Shown here piece after piece: positions 40,677 through 50,000 of a stretch of DNA of 64,000 nucleotides (positions within the stretch are counted from its first letter, which is position 1; each line of letters opens with the position of its first letter). Location of the stretch: the NCBI GenBank assembly GCA_913019905.1, contig CAJVZD010000009.1, positions 62,001 to 126,000 on the forward strand, given 5' to 3'. The notes beneath the pieces were generated by a model. The model saw only the letters and a list, made by a program, of their open reading frames with translations. It had not been told where the DNA came from and did no database searches. The translations under genes were made by a program, and so were the position numbers. Source of the DNA: an uncultured Cellvibrionales bacterium (GTDB taxonomy: Bacteria > Pseudomonadota > Gammaproteobacteria > Pseudomonadales > Dasaniaceae).

Positions 40677-41288
40677 CTACGGAATTAGACATTTTGATAA
40701 AAGCTGGCCGTTAAAATCTGCCAGACGGTTCAAGAAGTCTTCGTCGATTTCGTTTTCCAACTGCTCTTCAAAAATATTTTTTGCAAGCATGGGCATCATC
40801 GCGAGACTGACGAGGGAAATCCGTAAAACATCAGGGTCGAGTGGCAGTGAAGTATTACCTTGCACTTTCAGGTCTTTGACCATTGCGTTGGCGCGGGTAC
40901 GGCCGCGCTCTAAAAGTTGAAAGATAAATCGCTTTCCCGGTCCCTGGTTTAACGCCAGAACTTTTAGAATCAGGGCGGGAAACTGTGGATTGGAGGTCAT
41001 TGTACGGTAGTAAGTTTTGAAAAAATCTGCGATGCCTTCGCTCGAGGACATTGAAATACTGTCGATGGAGTTGATCATCGGTAACAGAGTACGTCTTATC
41101 ATTTCCTCGTATAAACCTTCTTTATTACCGAAGTAATATCGAATCATTGAGATATTGGCGTTGGCTTCGGCGGCGATTTTTCGTGTGGTTACACGGTGGT
41201 AGTCGTCGTTGAGGAAAAAGTGCATCGCAGCTTTGATCAGCCGTTCTTGTATCGAAGTATCTTCATTCGAAATGTCATCGTTAGCCAT
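40677..41288 (-). CDS. TetR/AcrR-family transcriptional regulator
   Basis: 203 aa. N-terminal helix-turn-helix (about 12-60): RLIKAAMHFFLNDDYHRVTT, RKIAAEANANISMIRYYFGNK. The C-terminal ligand-binding domain is helical and resembles CecR/DUF1956-like members. Probably represses itself and perhaps the methyltransferase downstream. A candidate operator lies at 41370-41399. ATG 41288. Confidence 0.9.
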   Translation of the reverse strand: MANDDISNEDTSIQERLIKAAMHFFLNDDYHRVTTRKIAAEANANISMIRYYFGNKEGLYEEMIRRTLLPMINSIDSISMSSSEGIADFFKTYYRTMTSNPQFPALILKVLALNQGPGKRFIFQLLERGRTRANAMVKDLKVQGNTSLPLDPDVLRISLVSLAMMPMLAKNIFEEQLENEIDEDFLNRLADFNGQLLSKCLIP

Positions 41289-41369
41289 AAAGACCTCATT
41301 GTTTTAAACTTTTTTGCCTTGTGTTTATCAGTATCCTAGCATCAGATGGATTGGATTCTCCACCTAAAC

Positions 41370-41399
41370 AATCAATCAATATCCGGTGTTTGATTGACT
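41370..41399. promoter_or_regulatory. candidate operator of the TetR gene
   Basis: AATCAATCAA (41370-41379) and TTGATTGACT (41390-41399) form an inverted repeat with 9 of 10 pairs and a 10-base spacer, 82 bp upstream of the regulator ATG. Confidence 0.45.
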
Positions 41400-41534
41400 G
41401 TCAGTGTGTCGTCTATCAGGGCAGAAATTTCAGACTATTATTTGCAAGGCGGAAGTGTCTTTGCGTGCGTTGAAGATAAGAGTCTCAAGCTGAGTCTGTT
41501 TTACGGGATTGTTCAGGGAAGACGATTTTTAGAC

Positions 41535-41566
41535 AAAAAAAAGCCGCTGACAAGGCAGCGGCTTTA
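41535..41566 (-). terminator. rho-independent terminator of mdh
   Basis: On minus, AAAGCCGCTG and CAGCGGCTTT pair around CCTTGT and are followed by a T-run, 34 bp after the mdh stop. Confidence 0.9.
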
Positions 41567-41573
41567 AGTATTT

Positions 41574-41618
41574 ACTGACAAATGTTATGTCAACAAATGC
41601 TATGGCAGCAAATGTGCC
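41574..41618. repeat. 15-bp tandem repeat overlapping the mdh stop codon
   Basis: Read on minus: catttgctgccatag, catttgttgacataa, catttgtcagtaaat. The first unit is the last codons of mdh including TAG; the next two continue beyond. Three units, 15 bp each. Confidence 0.7.
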
Positions 41619-42580
41619 ACTGCATCGCGCTCTTCGGTTAATTCAGTTTCGGTCGCTTTCATTTTCACACTGCTGAAGTCGTTGACGGGCAAGCCTTGAA
41701 CAATCGTCCACTCGCCATTGTCGCAGCGACAAGGAAATGAGTAGATAAGTCCTTCCGTAATACCGTAAGATCCATCGGAGTATACACCCATGCTTACCCA
41801 GTCGTCGCCGTCTGTTCCTAGGGCCCAGCTGCGCACGTGGTCGACAGCTGCATTAGCCGCTGAAGCCGCAGAAGAAGCGCCGCGGGCTTTGATGATCGCC
41901 GCACCACGTTGTTGAACGGTGGGGATGAAATCATTTTCATACCATTCCTGACTAACCTGATCGATGGCTGCAGAACCGGAAACTTTAGTATTATACAAGT
42001 CGGGGAATTGAGTGGCAGAATGATTTCCCCACACCACCATTTTAGTGACGTCCGTTACCGCTTTACCGGCTTTTTGCGCAATCTGTGTTTTTGCTCTGTT
42101 GTGATCAAGACGCATCATCGCTGTGAAGTTACGTGGATTGATACTCGGGGCATTACGCTGTGTAATAAGAGCGTTGGTATTTGCAGGATTGCCAACAACA
42201 AGTACTTTTATATCTTTGCTGGCGTTTTCATCAATGGCTTTACCCTGTACGGAGAAAATCGCCGCATTGGCTTCTAACAAATCTTTTCTTTCCATGCCTG
42301 GACCACGTGGCCGAGCACCCACTAATAAGGCATAGTCGCTATCCTTAAAACCAACATTGGGGTCGTCTGTGCAGACCACACCTGCGAGTAGTGGAAATGC
42401 ACAATCGTCCAATTCCATCTTAACGCCTTCAAGGGCTTCCATTGCCGGTGTAATGTCGAGCAATTGTAAAATAACAGGCTGATCGTCGCCCAGCATGGCG
42501 CCGGAGGCAATGCGGAATAACAGTGCATAGCCTATTTGGCCAGCTGCACCAGTAACGGTAACGCGTACGGGTTGTTTCAT
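41600..42580 (-). CDS. mdh: malate dehydrogenase
   Basis: 326 aa, the cytosolic-like class of NAD malate dehydrogenase. [21 protein letters not shown] binds [18 protein letters not shown] carries the substrate arginines of the mobile loop; [13 protein letters not shown] and [14 protein letters not shown] hold the catalytic Asp and His. Interconverts malate and oxaloacetate in the TCA cycle. Single gene with its own terminator. Confidence 0.97.
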   Translation of the reverse strand: MKQPVRVTVTGAAGQIGYALLFRIASGAMLGDDQPVILQLLDITPAMEALEGVKMELDDCAFPLLAGVVCTDDPNVGFKDSDYALLVGARPRGPGMERKDLLEANAAIFSVQGKAIDENASKDIKVLVVGNPANTNALITQRNAPSINPRNFTAMMRLDHNRAKTQIAQKAGKAVTDVTKMVVWGNHSATQFPDLYNTKVSGSAAIDQVSQEWYENDFIPTVQQRGAAIIKARGASSAASAANAAVDHVRSWALGTDGDDWVSMGVYSDGSYGITEGLIYSFPCRCDNGEWTIVQGLPVNDFSSVKMKATETELTEERDAVAHLLP

Positions 42581-43073
42581 TGCTTTGTCCTATTTTGTTG
42601 AGCGTGCTTGTGATTCTTAGTTTAGGTCAGTTTTAGTGCTGCGGGTTCGCTCACCGATTGAGAAAAATCGGCTTCGTAAGCTAACCGTACAGCAATATGC
42701 CTGGATTTCTTCGCCCTAAACCTGATCTCCAATAAATTGGGCGCTCATTTTATTGATTTGCCGCCTAAATTTCCACTCCTAATTGTACGCAACGCCTCTC
42801 CTAAAGCCATCCCAGCTGTTAGCTGAATGCGCTTGGTGCAGGATTAGCAATTACTATATCTGGGATATCAAGGTCGTAGGGGCATAGTAGTGGCCTCCTT
42901 CATTCTACCCAATGTAGACTCAAAGTCTGTCTTATGGGCGAATTGGCACTACAAAATACTTCGCTTCTGCAAGTCTATTCCCGTAACCCGTTAATAAGCC
43001 CTCGGGAAGAAGGCCAACACCATGGCGATGCCGAATTTAGAACTGCCCATTGTTATCCATCAATTATTGTCCA
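42581..43073. other. intergenic region upstream of mdh
   Basis: About 490 bp between mdh and the ppiC gene on the same strand. It must hold the mdh promoter. Nothing else recognised except the 14-bp repeat at its far end (43043-43084). Confidence 0.5.
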
Positions 43074-43084
43074 TCAATTGTTAT
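43043..43084. repeat. 14-bp tandem repeat overlapping the ppiC stop codon
   Basis: On minus: gataacaattgatg, gacaataattgatg, gataacaatgggca. The first unit contains the last two codons and TGA of the parvulin gene. Same layout as the mdh repeat but unrelated in sequence. Confidence 0.7.
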
Positions 43085-43931
43085 CAAAACTTGGACAAAT
43101 GGCCTCTTTTTCAACGCCATCGATTGTTGCTTTATCGATCAACTCTCGAATGTAAACACTGATGGCCTTGCGTTGGGCTCGTTCGTTAAGATATCGATTT
43201 ATTTTTGCTTTTACCATGTTAAAAGGCAGTTGCTCACCTTCAACGCGTTTCTCGATTTCTACTAGATGATATCCATAGCGGCTTTCAATAGGGAAATTAG
43301 CTAATCCTTCAGGTAGGCTAAAGACCTGCCGTTCGAATTCAGGCGTGGTTTGTCCTCGGCTAAGCTGGCCCAGAGAACCACCAGTTTCTTTGGATGGGCA
43401 CACAGAGTAGTGTTTCGCCAAGTCTGCAAAACACCCGATGTCGTCTTGTAACTGCTGCAGAATTTCCGTGGCTTGCCGCTTCACTTTGTCGCGGTCCTCC
43501 ATGTCATCGGGTGCGGCGGGTAACAGAATATGTCGCGCAGCGATCAGAGGCTCTGAAACGAATCGAGCTTCATTCATTTGATAGTATTGACGGCATTCAC
43601 CTTCGCTGGCAATAGCTGGCAGTGCCTTTTCCTCCAGTAGCCGACTAATTGTACCTTCAATATCTTCGCTATCGATTTCGGTAATGTGAGTACCGTCGTC
43701 GATACCGCTATCGGTACTGCCGGAGACGCCATTAACCTCTTCTAGCAGTAGTTGTTTGATAATTAGTGAACGAACTGATTCTAACAGCGCTTCATTTGCA
43801 GATCTTGCCGGATGGTACTGCATTTCGCCGGCTATCACCGCCGCAGTAACTTCCTGGCCATTGACAGTGACTGTAGGAAACGAAATATCTGCCGCCGTCT
43901 CTGGCGTATGCTGGCTACAGGTTTGACTCAT
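43074..43931 (-). CDS. parvulin-type peptidyl-prolyl isomerase of the nar cluster
   Basis: 285 aa. C-terminal PpiC/rotamase domain (about 135-245): ARHILLPAAPDDMEDR, FADLAKHYSVCPSKETGGSLG, FERQVFSLPEG, ESRYGYHLVEIEKR. The N-terminal helical part resembles NifM-like proteins. No signal peptide, so likely cytoplasmic. A PpiC gene after narI occurs in several nitrate reductase operons, including pseudomonads, and may help NarG/NarH fold or receive cofactors; this is inference. Its start is 126 bp beyond the narI stop. Confidence 0.88.
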   Translation of the reverse strand: MSQTCSQHTPETAADISFPTVTVNGQEVTAAVIAGEMQYHPARSANEALLESVRSLIIKQLLLEEVNGVSGSTDSGIDDGTHITEIDSEDIEGTISRLLEEKALPAIASEGECRQYYQMNEARFVSEPLIAARHILLPAAPDDMEDRDKVKRQATEILQQLQDDIGCFADLAKHYSVCPSKETGGSLGQLSRGQTTPEFERQVFSLPEGLANFPIESRYGYHLVEIEKRVEGEQLPFNMVKAKINRYLNERAQRKAISVYIRELIDKATIDGVEKEAICPSFDNN

Positions 43932-44056
43932 AAGAAATACCTAAATTAATGTGCGGGTGGACAAGTGCAATAGTCACGCCGAAAAATACGCTGCGTCGAT
44001 TTCTGTGTACCAATCTTCACTACTATTGCACCGAGTTAAAAACATCCTAGGGCTAC

Positions 44057-44746
44057 TTACTTTTGACGAACAATTTGGTAGCTGCGAGTTAAATATTTAA
44101 GCGGTGCGCTAACGCCACTTGCTATGTGTACCAATCTTGTGAAGGGAAATAAAACGAACAGATTGACACCCAAAAATACATGCAGTTTGTAAACTAATCC
44201 GACTGGCTGGATAGCTTCGGCGGCTGCGGTCGGGTTCAGTATGACCAAATTCTGCGCCCAATTGCCTAACATTACCATGACAGACCCGTCCATGTGTTGC
44301 GTGGAGGCTAGAATGGTAGACAGTCCTAACAACAGCTGTGCGAGTAATACCAATAGAACGAGAACATCAGAGGGGTTTGAGTTGGCATTTACACGGTCAT
44401 CCGTTAAGCGGCGGTGCAGTAGTATTAATAAACCTGCGAGACAGATGAGACCAAAAAAACCACCGGAGACCATTGCTAGCAACTGCTTGTTTTCGGTGGT
44501 GATAAAATGATGGTAAATTGCATGGGGTGTGAGTAGTCCGACAAAATGCCCACACAGCACGAAAATGACTCCGATATGGAATAAGTTACTTCCGAGCCGC
44601 ATGTTTTTATTGCGCAGCATTTGACTGGAAGAAGCCTTCCAGGTGTATTGCTCACGATCAAACCGGGCCCATGTACCGACAATACAAATGACCAGAGCTA
44701 TATAGGGGTAGTAGCCGAATAAAAGTGCATTACTGAGATTCATCAT
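44057..44746 (-). CDS. narI: respiratory nitrate reductase gamma subunit (cytochrome b)
   Basis: 229 aa with five membrane helices: YYPYIALVICIVGTWARFDR, QYTWKASSSQMLRNKNM, GSNLFHIGVIFVLCGHFVGLLTPH. Histidines in NLFHIG and FVGLL/TPH and in the last helices (FTRLVHIASG) bind two b hemes. It oxidises quinol and passes electrons to NarH. ATG 44746 has GAGG upstream (44755-44752); an ATG at 44761 overlaps the narJ stop and would add five residues. The gene runs in the narGHJI order. Confidence 0.96.
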   Translation of the reverse strand: MMNLSNALLFGYYPYIALVICIVGTWARFDREQYTWKASSSQMLRNKNMRLGSNLFHIGVIFVLCGHFVGLLTPHAIYHHFITTENKQLLAMVSGGFFGLICLAGLLILLHRRLTDDRVNANSNPSDVLVLLVLLAQLLLGLSTILASTQHMDGSVMVMLGNWAQNLVILNPTAAAEAIQPVGLVYKLHVFLGVNLFVLFPFTRLVHIASGVSAPLKYLTRSYQIVRQK

Positions 44747-44757
44747 TAATTCCTCAT

Positions 44758-45501
44758 TCACTGTTGAACAGTAGAAGACGGTGTTTTACTGGCATTCACA
44801 AAGTGAATGGGATCGGCCTGCAGAGGTAGGTCAGCGGCGGCGGCGGCAGCGAGCGATGCGCTCTGTGACGGACAGGCTTCCTGGCTGTCGTCCGCTCCAA
44901 ATGTAATGGCTTCTTCTTCCCACACTCGGTCTAACGCCTCTGGTGTGTCGTCTCGCTCTTCCTTTGCTGCTCGCTTTCGTAAAGCCGATACGTCGACATT
45001 TTGGCCGCTGATTTGCAACAAAGCTGCAAAAAGAGCACTGTAATGGCTATCACGTTCTTGTAAGCGCGCACTTAACAGACCGAGTATATGCGCGATATCA
45101 GCCAGACCTTCTCGAGCTTCAATGTCGGGACCTTCAGACAAATACTCCAAAAACAAGGGGATATAATCCGGGAGCTCGCGCACTGATATATAAAAACCTG
45201 CTGCTTCGTACTGGGCCATCAAATCTACCATTGCTTGTCCACGATCACGAGATTCGCCATGTACGTGTTCAAACAACAAAAGTGACAAAGAACGACCTCG
45301 GTCGTAGAGCCCGGTATAAATTTCTTGAGCATCCATTAATTCGCGGTCATAAATATTGTTCGTCAGGTCTACCAGCGCTTCGCGCTGTTCTGGAGAAATG
45401 ACTCGAGATTGCCTAATAGAGGAGATCAGCTCGTCTTTATGTTCCTGTAGTTCCGCCGTCGGGTAATCCATCAGGCGAGAAATGACTTTCATAATATGCA
45501 T
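44758..45501 (-). CDS. narJ: nitrate reductase assembly chaperone
   Basis: 247 aa, TorD/NarJ-type helical chaperone: MKVISRLMDYPTAELQEHKDEL at the start and FEHVHGESRDRGQAMVDLM, the NarJ signature. Inserts the molybdenum cofactor into NarG and prevents early membrane targeting. The tail (about 205-247) is long, Ala/Asp-rich and unconserved. ATG 45501 is favoured by GGGAGA (45514-45509) and lies two bases past the narH stop; an ATG at 45516 would overlap narH. Confidence 0.94.
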   Translation of the reverse strand: MHIMKVISRLMDYPTAELQEHKDELISSIRQSRVISPEQREALVDLTNNIYDRELMDAQEIYTGLYDRGRSLSLLLFEHVHGESRDRGQAMVDLMAQYEAAGFYISVRELPDYIPLFLEYLSEGPDIEAREGLADIAHILGLLSARLQERDSHYSALFAALLQISGQNVDVSALRKRAAKEERDDTPEALDRVWEEEAITFGADDSQEACPSQSASLAAAAAADLPLQADPIHFVNASKTPSSTVQQ

Positions 45502-45503
45502 TT

Positions 45504-47045
45504 CTAGTTCTCCCATACTTGAACGGTGTCGATAATATCTCGACGATTACTTTTCTTAGCACCAAACATATTGACGTCGCTTTCACCATCCGAACAGCCA
45601 TTGCCAAAAGTAAAGCCACAGCCGCCACGTTCCGCAAAGGCATCACTCATCGCTTCTTCGCGGTGAGCGGTCGGAATAACAAAACGATCTTCGTAGTTTG
45701 CGATCGCCAGATAACGGTACATTTCTTCGACTTGAAGTTTGCTTAAGCCGACATCTTCCAATACCGCCAAATCTTCAACGCCTTCCACATTTTGAGCGCG
45801 TTTGTATGCACGCATTGCAAGAAGACGTTTTAGGGCCAAAATGACCGGTTTTTCCTCTCCCGCTGTGAGCAGGTTGGCGAGGTATTTAACTGGAATTCGC
45901 AGTGAGTCTACATCGGGAATAACGCCAGATAAGCCTAAGTGGCCGGCATCAACCGCGTGTTGAATGGGAGATAGAGGAGGCACGTACCAGACCATCGGCA
46001 AGGTGCGATATTCTGGATGCAGAGGCAGTGCCAGTTTCCAATCGACAGCCATTTTATAGACCGGTGATTGTTGCGCAGCCGTAATAACGGAATCACCGAT
46101 GCCGTCTTTACGCGCCTGCGCAATAACTGCGGGATCATTCGGATCAAGGAATATTTCCAGTTGCTTTTCGTACAAATCTTTTTCTGAAGGCGTACTGGCA
46201 ACTTCCTGAATTCTGTCGGCGTCGTACAGCAAAACGCCCAAATAGCGGATCCGACCGACACAGGTTTCAGAGCAAACGGTTGGCATTCCAGCTTCGATAC
46301 GTGGGTAACAAAAAATACATTTTTCCGACTTTCCGGACTTCCAGTTGTAGTAAATTTTCTTATAGGGACAACCGGAGACACACATGCGCCAGCCGCGACA
46401 CTTATCTTGATCGATTAACACAATACCGTCTTCTTCGCGCTTGTAAATCGCACCACTAGGACAAGCCGCTGCACAAGTTGGGTTGAGACAATGCTCGCAT
46501 AAGCGAGGCAGATACATCATGAAAGTGTTTTCGAATTCACCATACATTTCCTTCTGCATGTTGTCGAAATTTTTGTCCTTAGAACGTTTGGAAAATTCAC
46601 CGCCGAGAATTTCTTCCCAGTTTGGACCCCATTCGATTTTCTGCATTCGCTTCCCGTCAATCAAAGAACGAGGTCGCGCTACTGGCTGGTGTTTTTGTTC
46701 AGGAGCAGTATGCAAGTGCTGGTAGTCAAAATCGAACGGTTCATAGTAGTCGTCTATCTGTGGAAGGTCGGGATTGGAAAAAATGTTAGCGAGTACGCGA
46801 AACTTTCCTCCAATCTTTGGATTAATTGAACCGTTTGCATTGCGTATCCATCCGCCGTTCCATTTATCCTGGTTTTCCCACTCTTTGGGATAACCGATAC
46901 CCGGTTTGGTTTCGACGTTATTAAACCATGCGTATTCCATCCCTTCGCGAGAGGTCCACACATTTTTACAGGTGATTGAACAGGTGTGACACCCGATACA
47001 TTTATCAAGATTCAGCACCATACCGACTTGTGATCTTATTTTCAT
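45504..47045 (-). CDS. narH: nitrate reductase beta subunit (Fe-S)
   Basis: 513 aa. Four cysteine groups for Fe-S clusters: CIGCHTCSITCKNVW, CEHCLNPTCAAACPSG, CRGWRMCVSGCPYKK (with the Trp typical of the 3Fe-4S site) and CIFCYPRIEAG/CSETCVGRIRYLG. Carries electrons from NarI to NarG on the cytoplasmic face. Starts 11 bp after the narG stop. Confidence 0.97.
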   Translation of the reverse strand: MKIRSQVGMVLNLDKCIGCHTCSITCKNVWTSREGMEYAWFNNVETKPGIGYPKEWENQDKWNGGWIRNANGSINPKIGGKFRVLANIFSNPDLPQIDDYYEPFDFDYQHLHTAPEQKHQPVARPRSLIDGKRMQKIEWGPNWEEILGGEFSKRSKDKNFDNMQKEMYGEFENTFMMYLPRLCEHCLNPTCAAACPSGAIYKREEDGIVLIDQDKCRGWRMCVSGCPYKKIYYNWKSGKSEKCIFCYPRIEAGMPTVCSETCVGRIRYLGVLLYDADRIQEVASTPSEKDLYEKQLEIFLDPNDPAVIAQARKDGIGDSVITAAQQSPVYKMAVDWKLALPLHPEYRTLPMVWYVPPLSPIQHAVDAGHLGLSGVIPDVDSLRIPVKYLANLLTAGEEKPVILALKRLLAMRAYKRAQNVEGVEDLAVLEDVGLSKLQVEEMYRYLAIANYEDRFVIPTAHREEAMSDAFAERGGCGFTFGNGCSDGESDVNMFGAKKSNRRDIIDTVQVWEN

Positions 47046-47056
47046 GTTGCTGACTC

Positions 47057-50000
47057 CTAAATGTCTTGTGGAAGTGGTTGTGGCAGGGCGTCGCCGATTT
47101 CGGTTTCGTCATCTAACCAATCAACCTTGTCCATTTTCCGAACGACAACAAACTCATCGCGATTACATCCCACAGTGCCGTAGTAGTTGAACCCCCAGGA
47201 CTGTTGTGCGTAACCCCCAATCATATGAGTCGGTTTCATTAGAATTCGCGTTACCGAATTATGATGACCACCTCGCGTGCCGGTTGTTTCGGACCCCGGT
47301 ACGTTAATAATTCGCTCCTGTGCGTGATACATCAACGTCATTCCCTGGTTGATGCGCTGGCTAACAACCGCTCGACAGGTCACGGCGCCGTTCGCGTTAA
47401 ATACTTCCAGCCAATCGTTGTCGACGATACCCGCATCTTTAGCATCTATTTCCGAAAGCCAGATTACCGGCCCGCCACGGTTGAGCGTTAGCATGATCAG
47501 ATTGTCGGAATAGGTGCTGTGAATCCCCCATTTTTGATGAGGTGTGATCCAGTTCAGGACGATTTCCTTATTGCCGTTAGGTCGTTTACCTTTGACGAAA
47601 TCAATCGTCTTGGTATTGACCGGTGGACGATAGGAGATCATTTGTTCACCGAAGGCCTGCATCCATTTATGGTCCTGGTAGAATTGTTGGCGTCCTGTAA
47701 TCGTACGCCACGGGATATACTCGTGAACATTGGTATATCCAGCGTTGTAACTTACGTGTTCGTCCTCGAGTCCAGACCAGGTAGGTGAAGAAATTATTTT
47801 CCGTGGTTGTGCTTGAATGTCGCGGAATCGAATCTTTTCGTCGTGCTTTGGTAGAGCTAAATGTTTGTGATCCCTTCCGGTGATTTTACCGATAGCATCC
47901 CAGGCCTTCACTGCTACGGCACCATTAGTTTCAGGTGCCAAAGTCAGTATCATTTCGGCAGCATCAATTGCGGTATCAATACGCGGCTGACCTTCACTGA
48001 TACCGTCTTCGGTAACGGTGTAGTTCAGCTGTCCGAGAAGATCGACTTCGTCGTCCGTATTCCATGAAATCCCCTTGCCACCATTCCCCGCTTTTTTCAA
48101 TAACGGTCCAATCGACGTGAATTTCTTGTAAGTGTTTGGGAAGTCCCGCTCGACAACCATTATGTTGGGAGCAGTTTTCCCCGGTATCAATTCGCATTCG
48201 CCTTTTTTCCAATCCAGTACGTCAAAAGGCTGTGCCAATTCTCCCGGGGTATCGTGAAGCGTAGGTACGGTAACGATATCTTTTTCGACGCCCAGATTTC
48301 CTTCTGCCAGCTCGGAGAATTTCTTGGCGATACCTTTGTAGATATCCCAGTCACTACGCGCTTCCCATGCGGGGTCTGCCGCTTTCGAAAGAGGGTGGAT
48401 AAAAGGGTGCATATCTGAGGTATTCATGTCGTCTTTTTCATACCAGGTAGCGGTCGGCAAAACGATATCAGAATAAAGGCAGGTTGATGACATGCGAAAA
48501 TCCAGCGTTACAACCAAATCGACTTTTCCCGTTGCGCCATCGTCGACCCACTCAGCTTCTTTGGGGATAATGCCATCGCGTTTGCCATTGTCCTCATTCA
48601 TTACTCCGTTATTGGTTCCAAGCAAGTACTTAAGCATGTACTCGTGACCTTTTCCGGAAGAGCCCAGTAAATTGGAGCGCCAGATAAACATATTTCGAGG
48701 AAAGTTATCAGGGTTGTCTGGCTGCTCGGAGGCGAATTTTATGCCGCCGTTCTTTAGCTGTTCAACGAGATAATCTTTCGGATCCTTTCCTGCTGCTTCC
48801 GCATCGCGGGTCACTTGCAGTGGATTCATATTCAATTGCGGTGCGGAAGGTAACCATCCCATCCGTTCTGCTTTAATATTGTAATCCAGCATTGCTTCAG
48901 GAAATTCGTCCGGGTTCGCCATGGGCGAAAGAACTTCGTGGATACTGACTTTCTCGTGCCGCCACTGCGAACTATGGTTATAAAAGAAAGAGGTGCCATT
49001 CATTTGGCGAGGAGGGCGACTCCAATCCAATCCAAACGCTAGTGGCAACCATCCAGTTTGAGGTCGGAGTTTTTCCTGTCCGACATAATGAGCCCAGCCG
49101 CCGCCTGACTTCCCTACGCAGCCACACATGATTAGCATGTTTATCAGGCCTCGGTAGTTCATGTCCATGTGATACCAATGGTTCATCGCTGCCCCAACAA
49201 TGACCATGGATTTACCCTCGGTCTTGTCAGCATTATCAGCAAATTCACGAGCAACCTGAATGACTTTTTCGCGGCTAACACCGGTAATTTTTTCTTGCCA
49301 AGCCGGAGTAAAGGGTATGTCATCATCAAAGCTGCTGGCCACATTTTCGCCACCTAAGCCGCGGTCAATTCCGTAGTTGGCCATTGTTAAGTCGTAGACA
49401 GTTGCCACTTTGACACTGCTGCCATCGGCGAGCGTAATATCGCGAACAGGAACATTGCGGGGTAAAACTTCATCGTGTTCACAGGACACCCAATGTACGT
49501 TGCTTTCGTCTGCGGCAAAATGTGGAAAAGCGACGGAAGCGGTTGGTGTGTCGGCAATAGGTGTATTGTTATCAAGGAGCGACAACTGTAGTTTGGTTTC
49601 ATTCCCGTCTTTGCCTTCCCGAGCTTCTATATTCCACTTGCCAATATTGTCTCCTTGTTCTCCCCAGCGATAACCGATCGAGCCTTGTGGAGAAACTAGC
49701 TCGCCCGATAGTTCATCGACACCGATAGTTTTCCATTCAGGGTTGTTTTCCTGTCCGTGGTTATCTGCAAGGTCCGAGGCGCGGATAAAGCGGGTCGGCT
49801 TGAGTACTTCTCCTTCGTACTCTTCCAACATAACCAGCATTGGCATGTCGGAGTAACGACGCACATAATCAGTGAAATACTCGCTGGGTTTTTCCAAATG
49901 GAACTCTTTAAGAATAACGTGACCGAATGCCATGCCGAGAGCTGCGTCGGTTCCCTGTTTCGGATTCAGCCAAATGTCGGTTAACTTTGCTACTTCTGAA

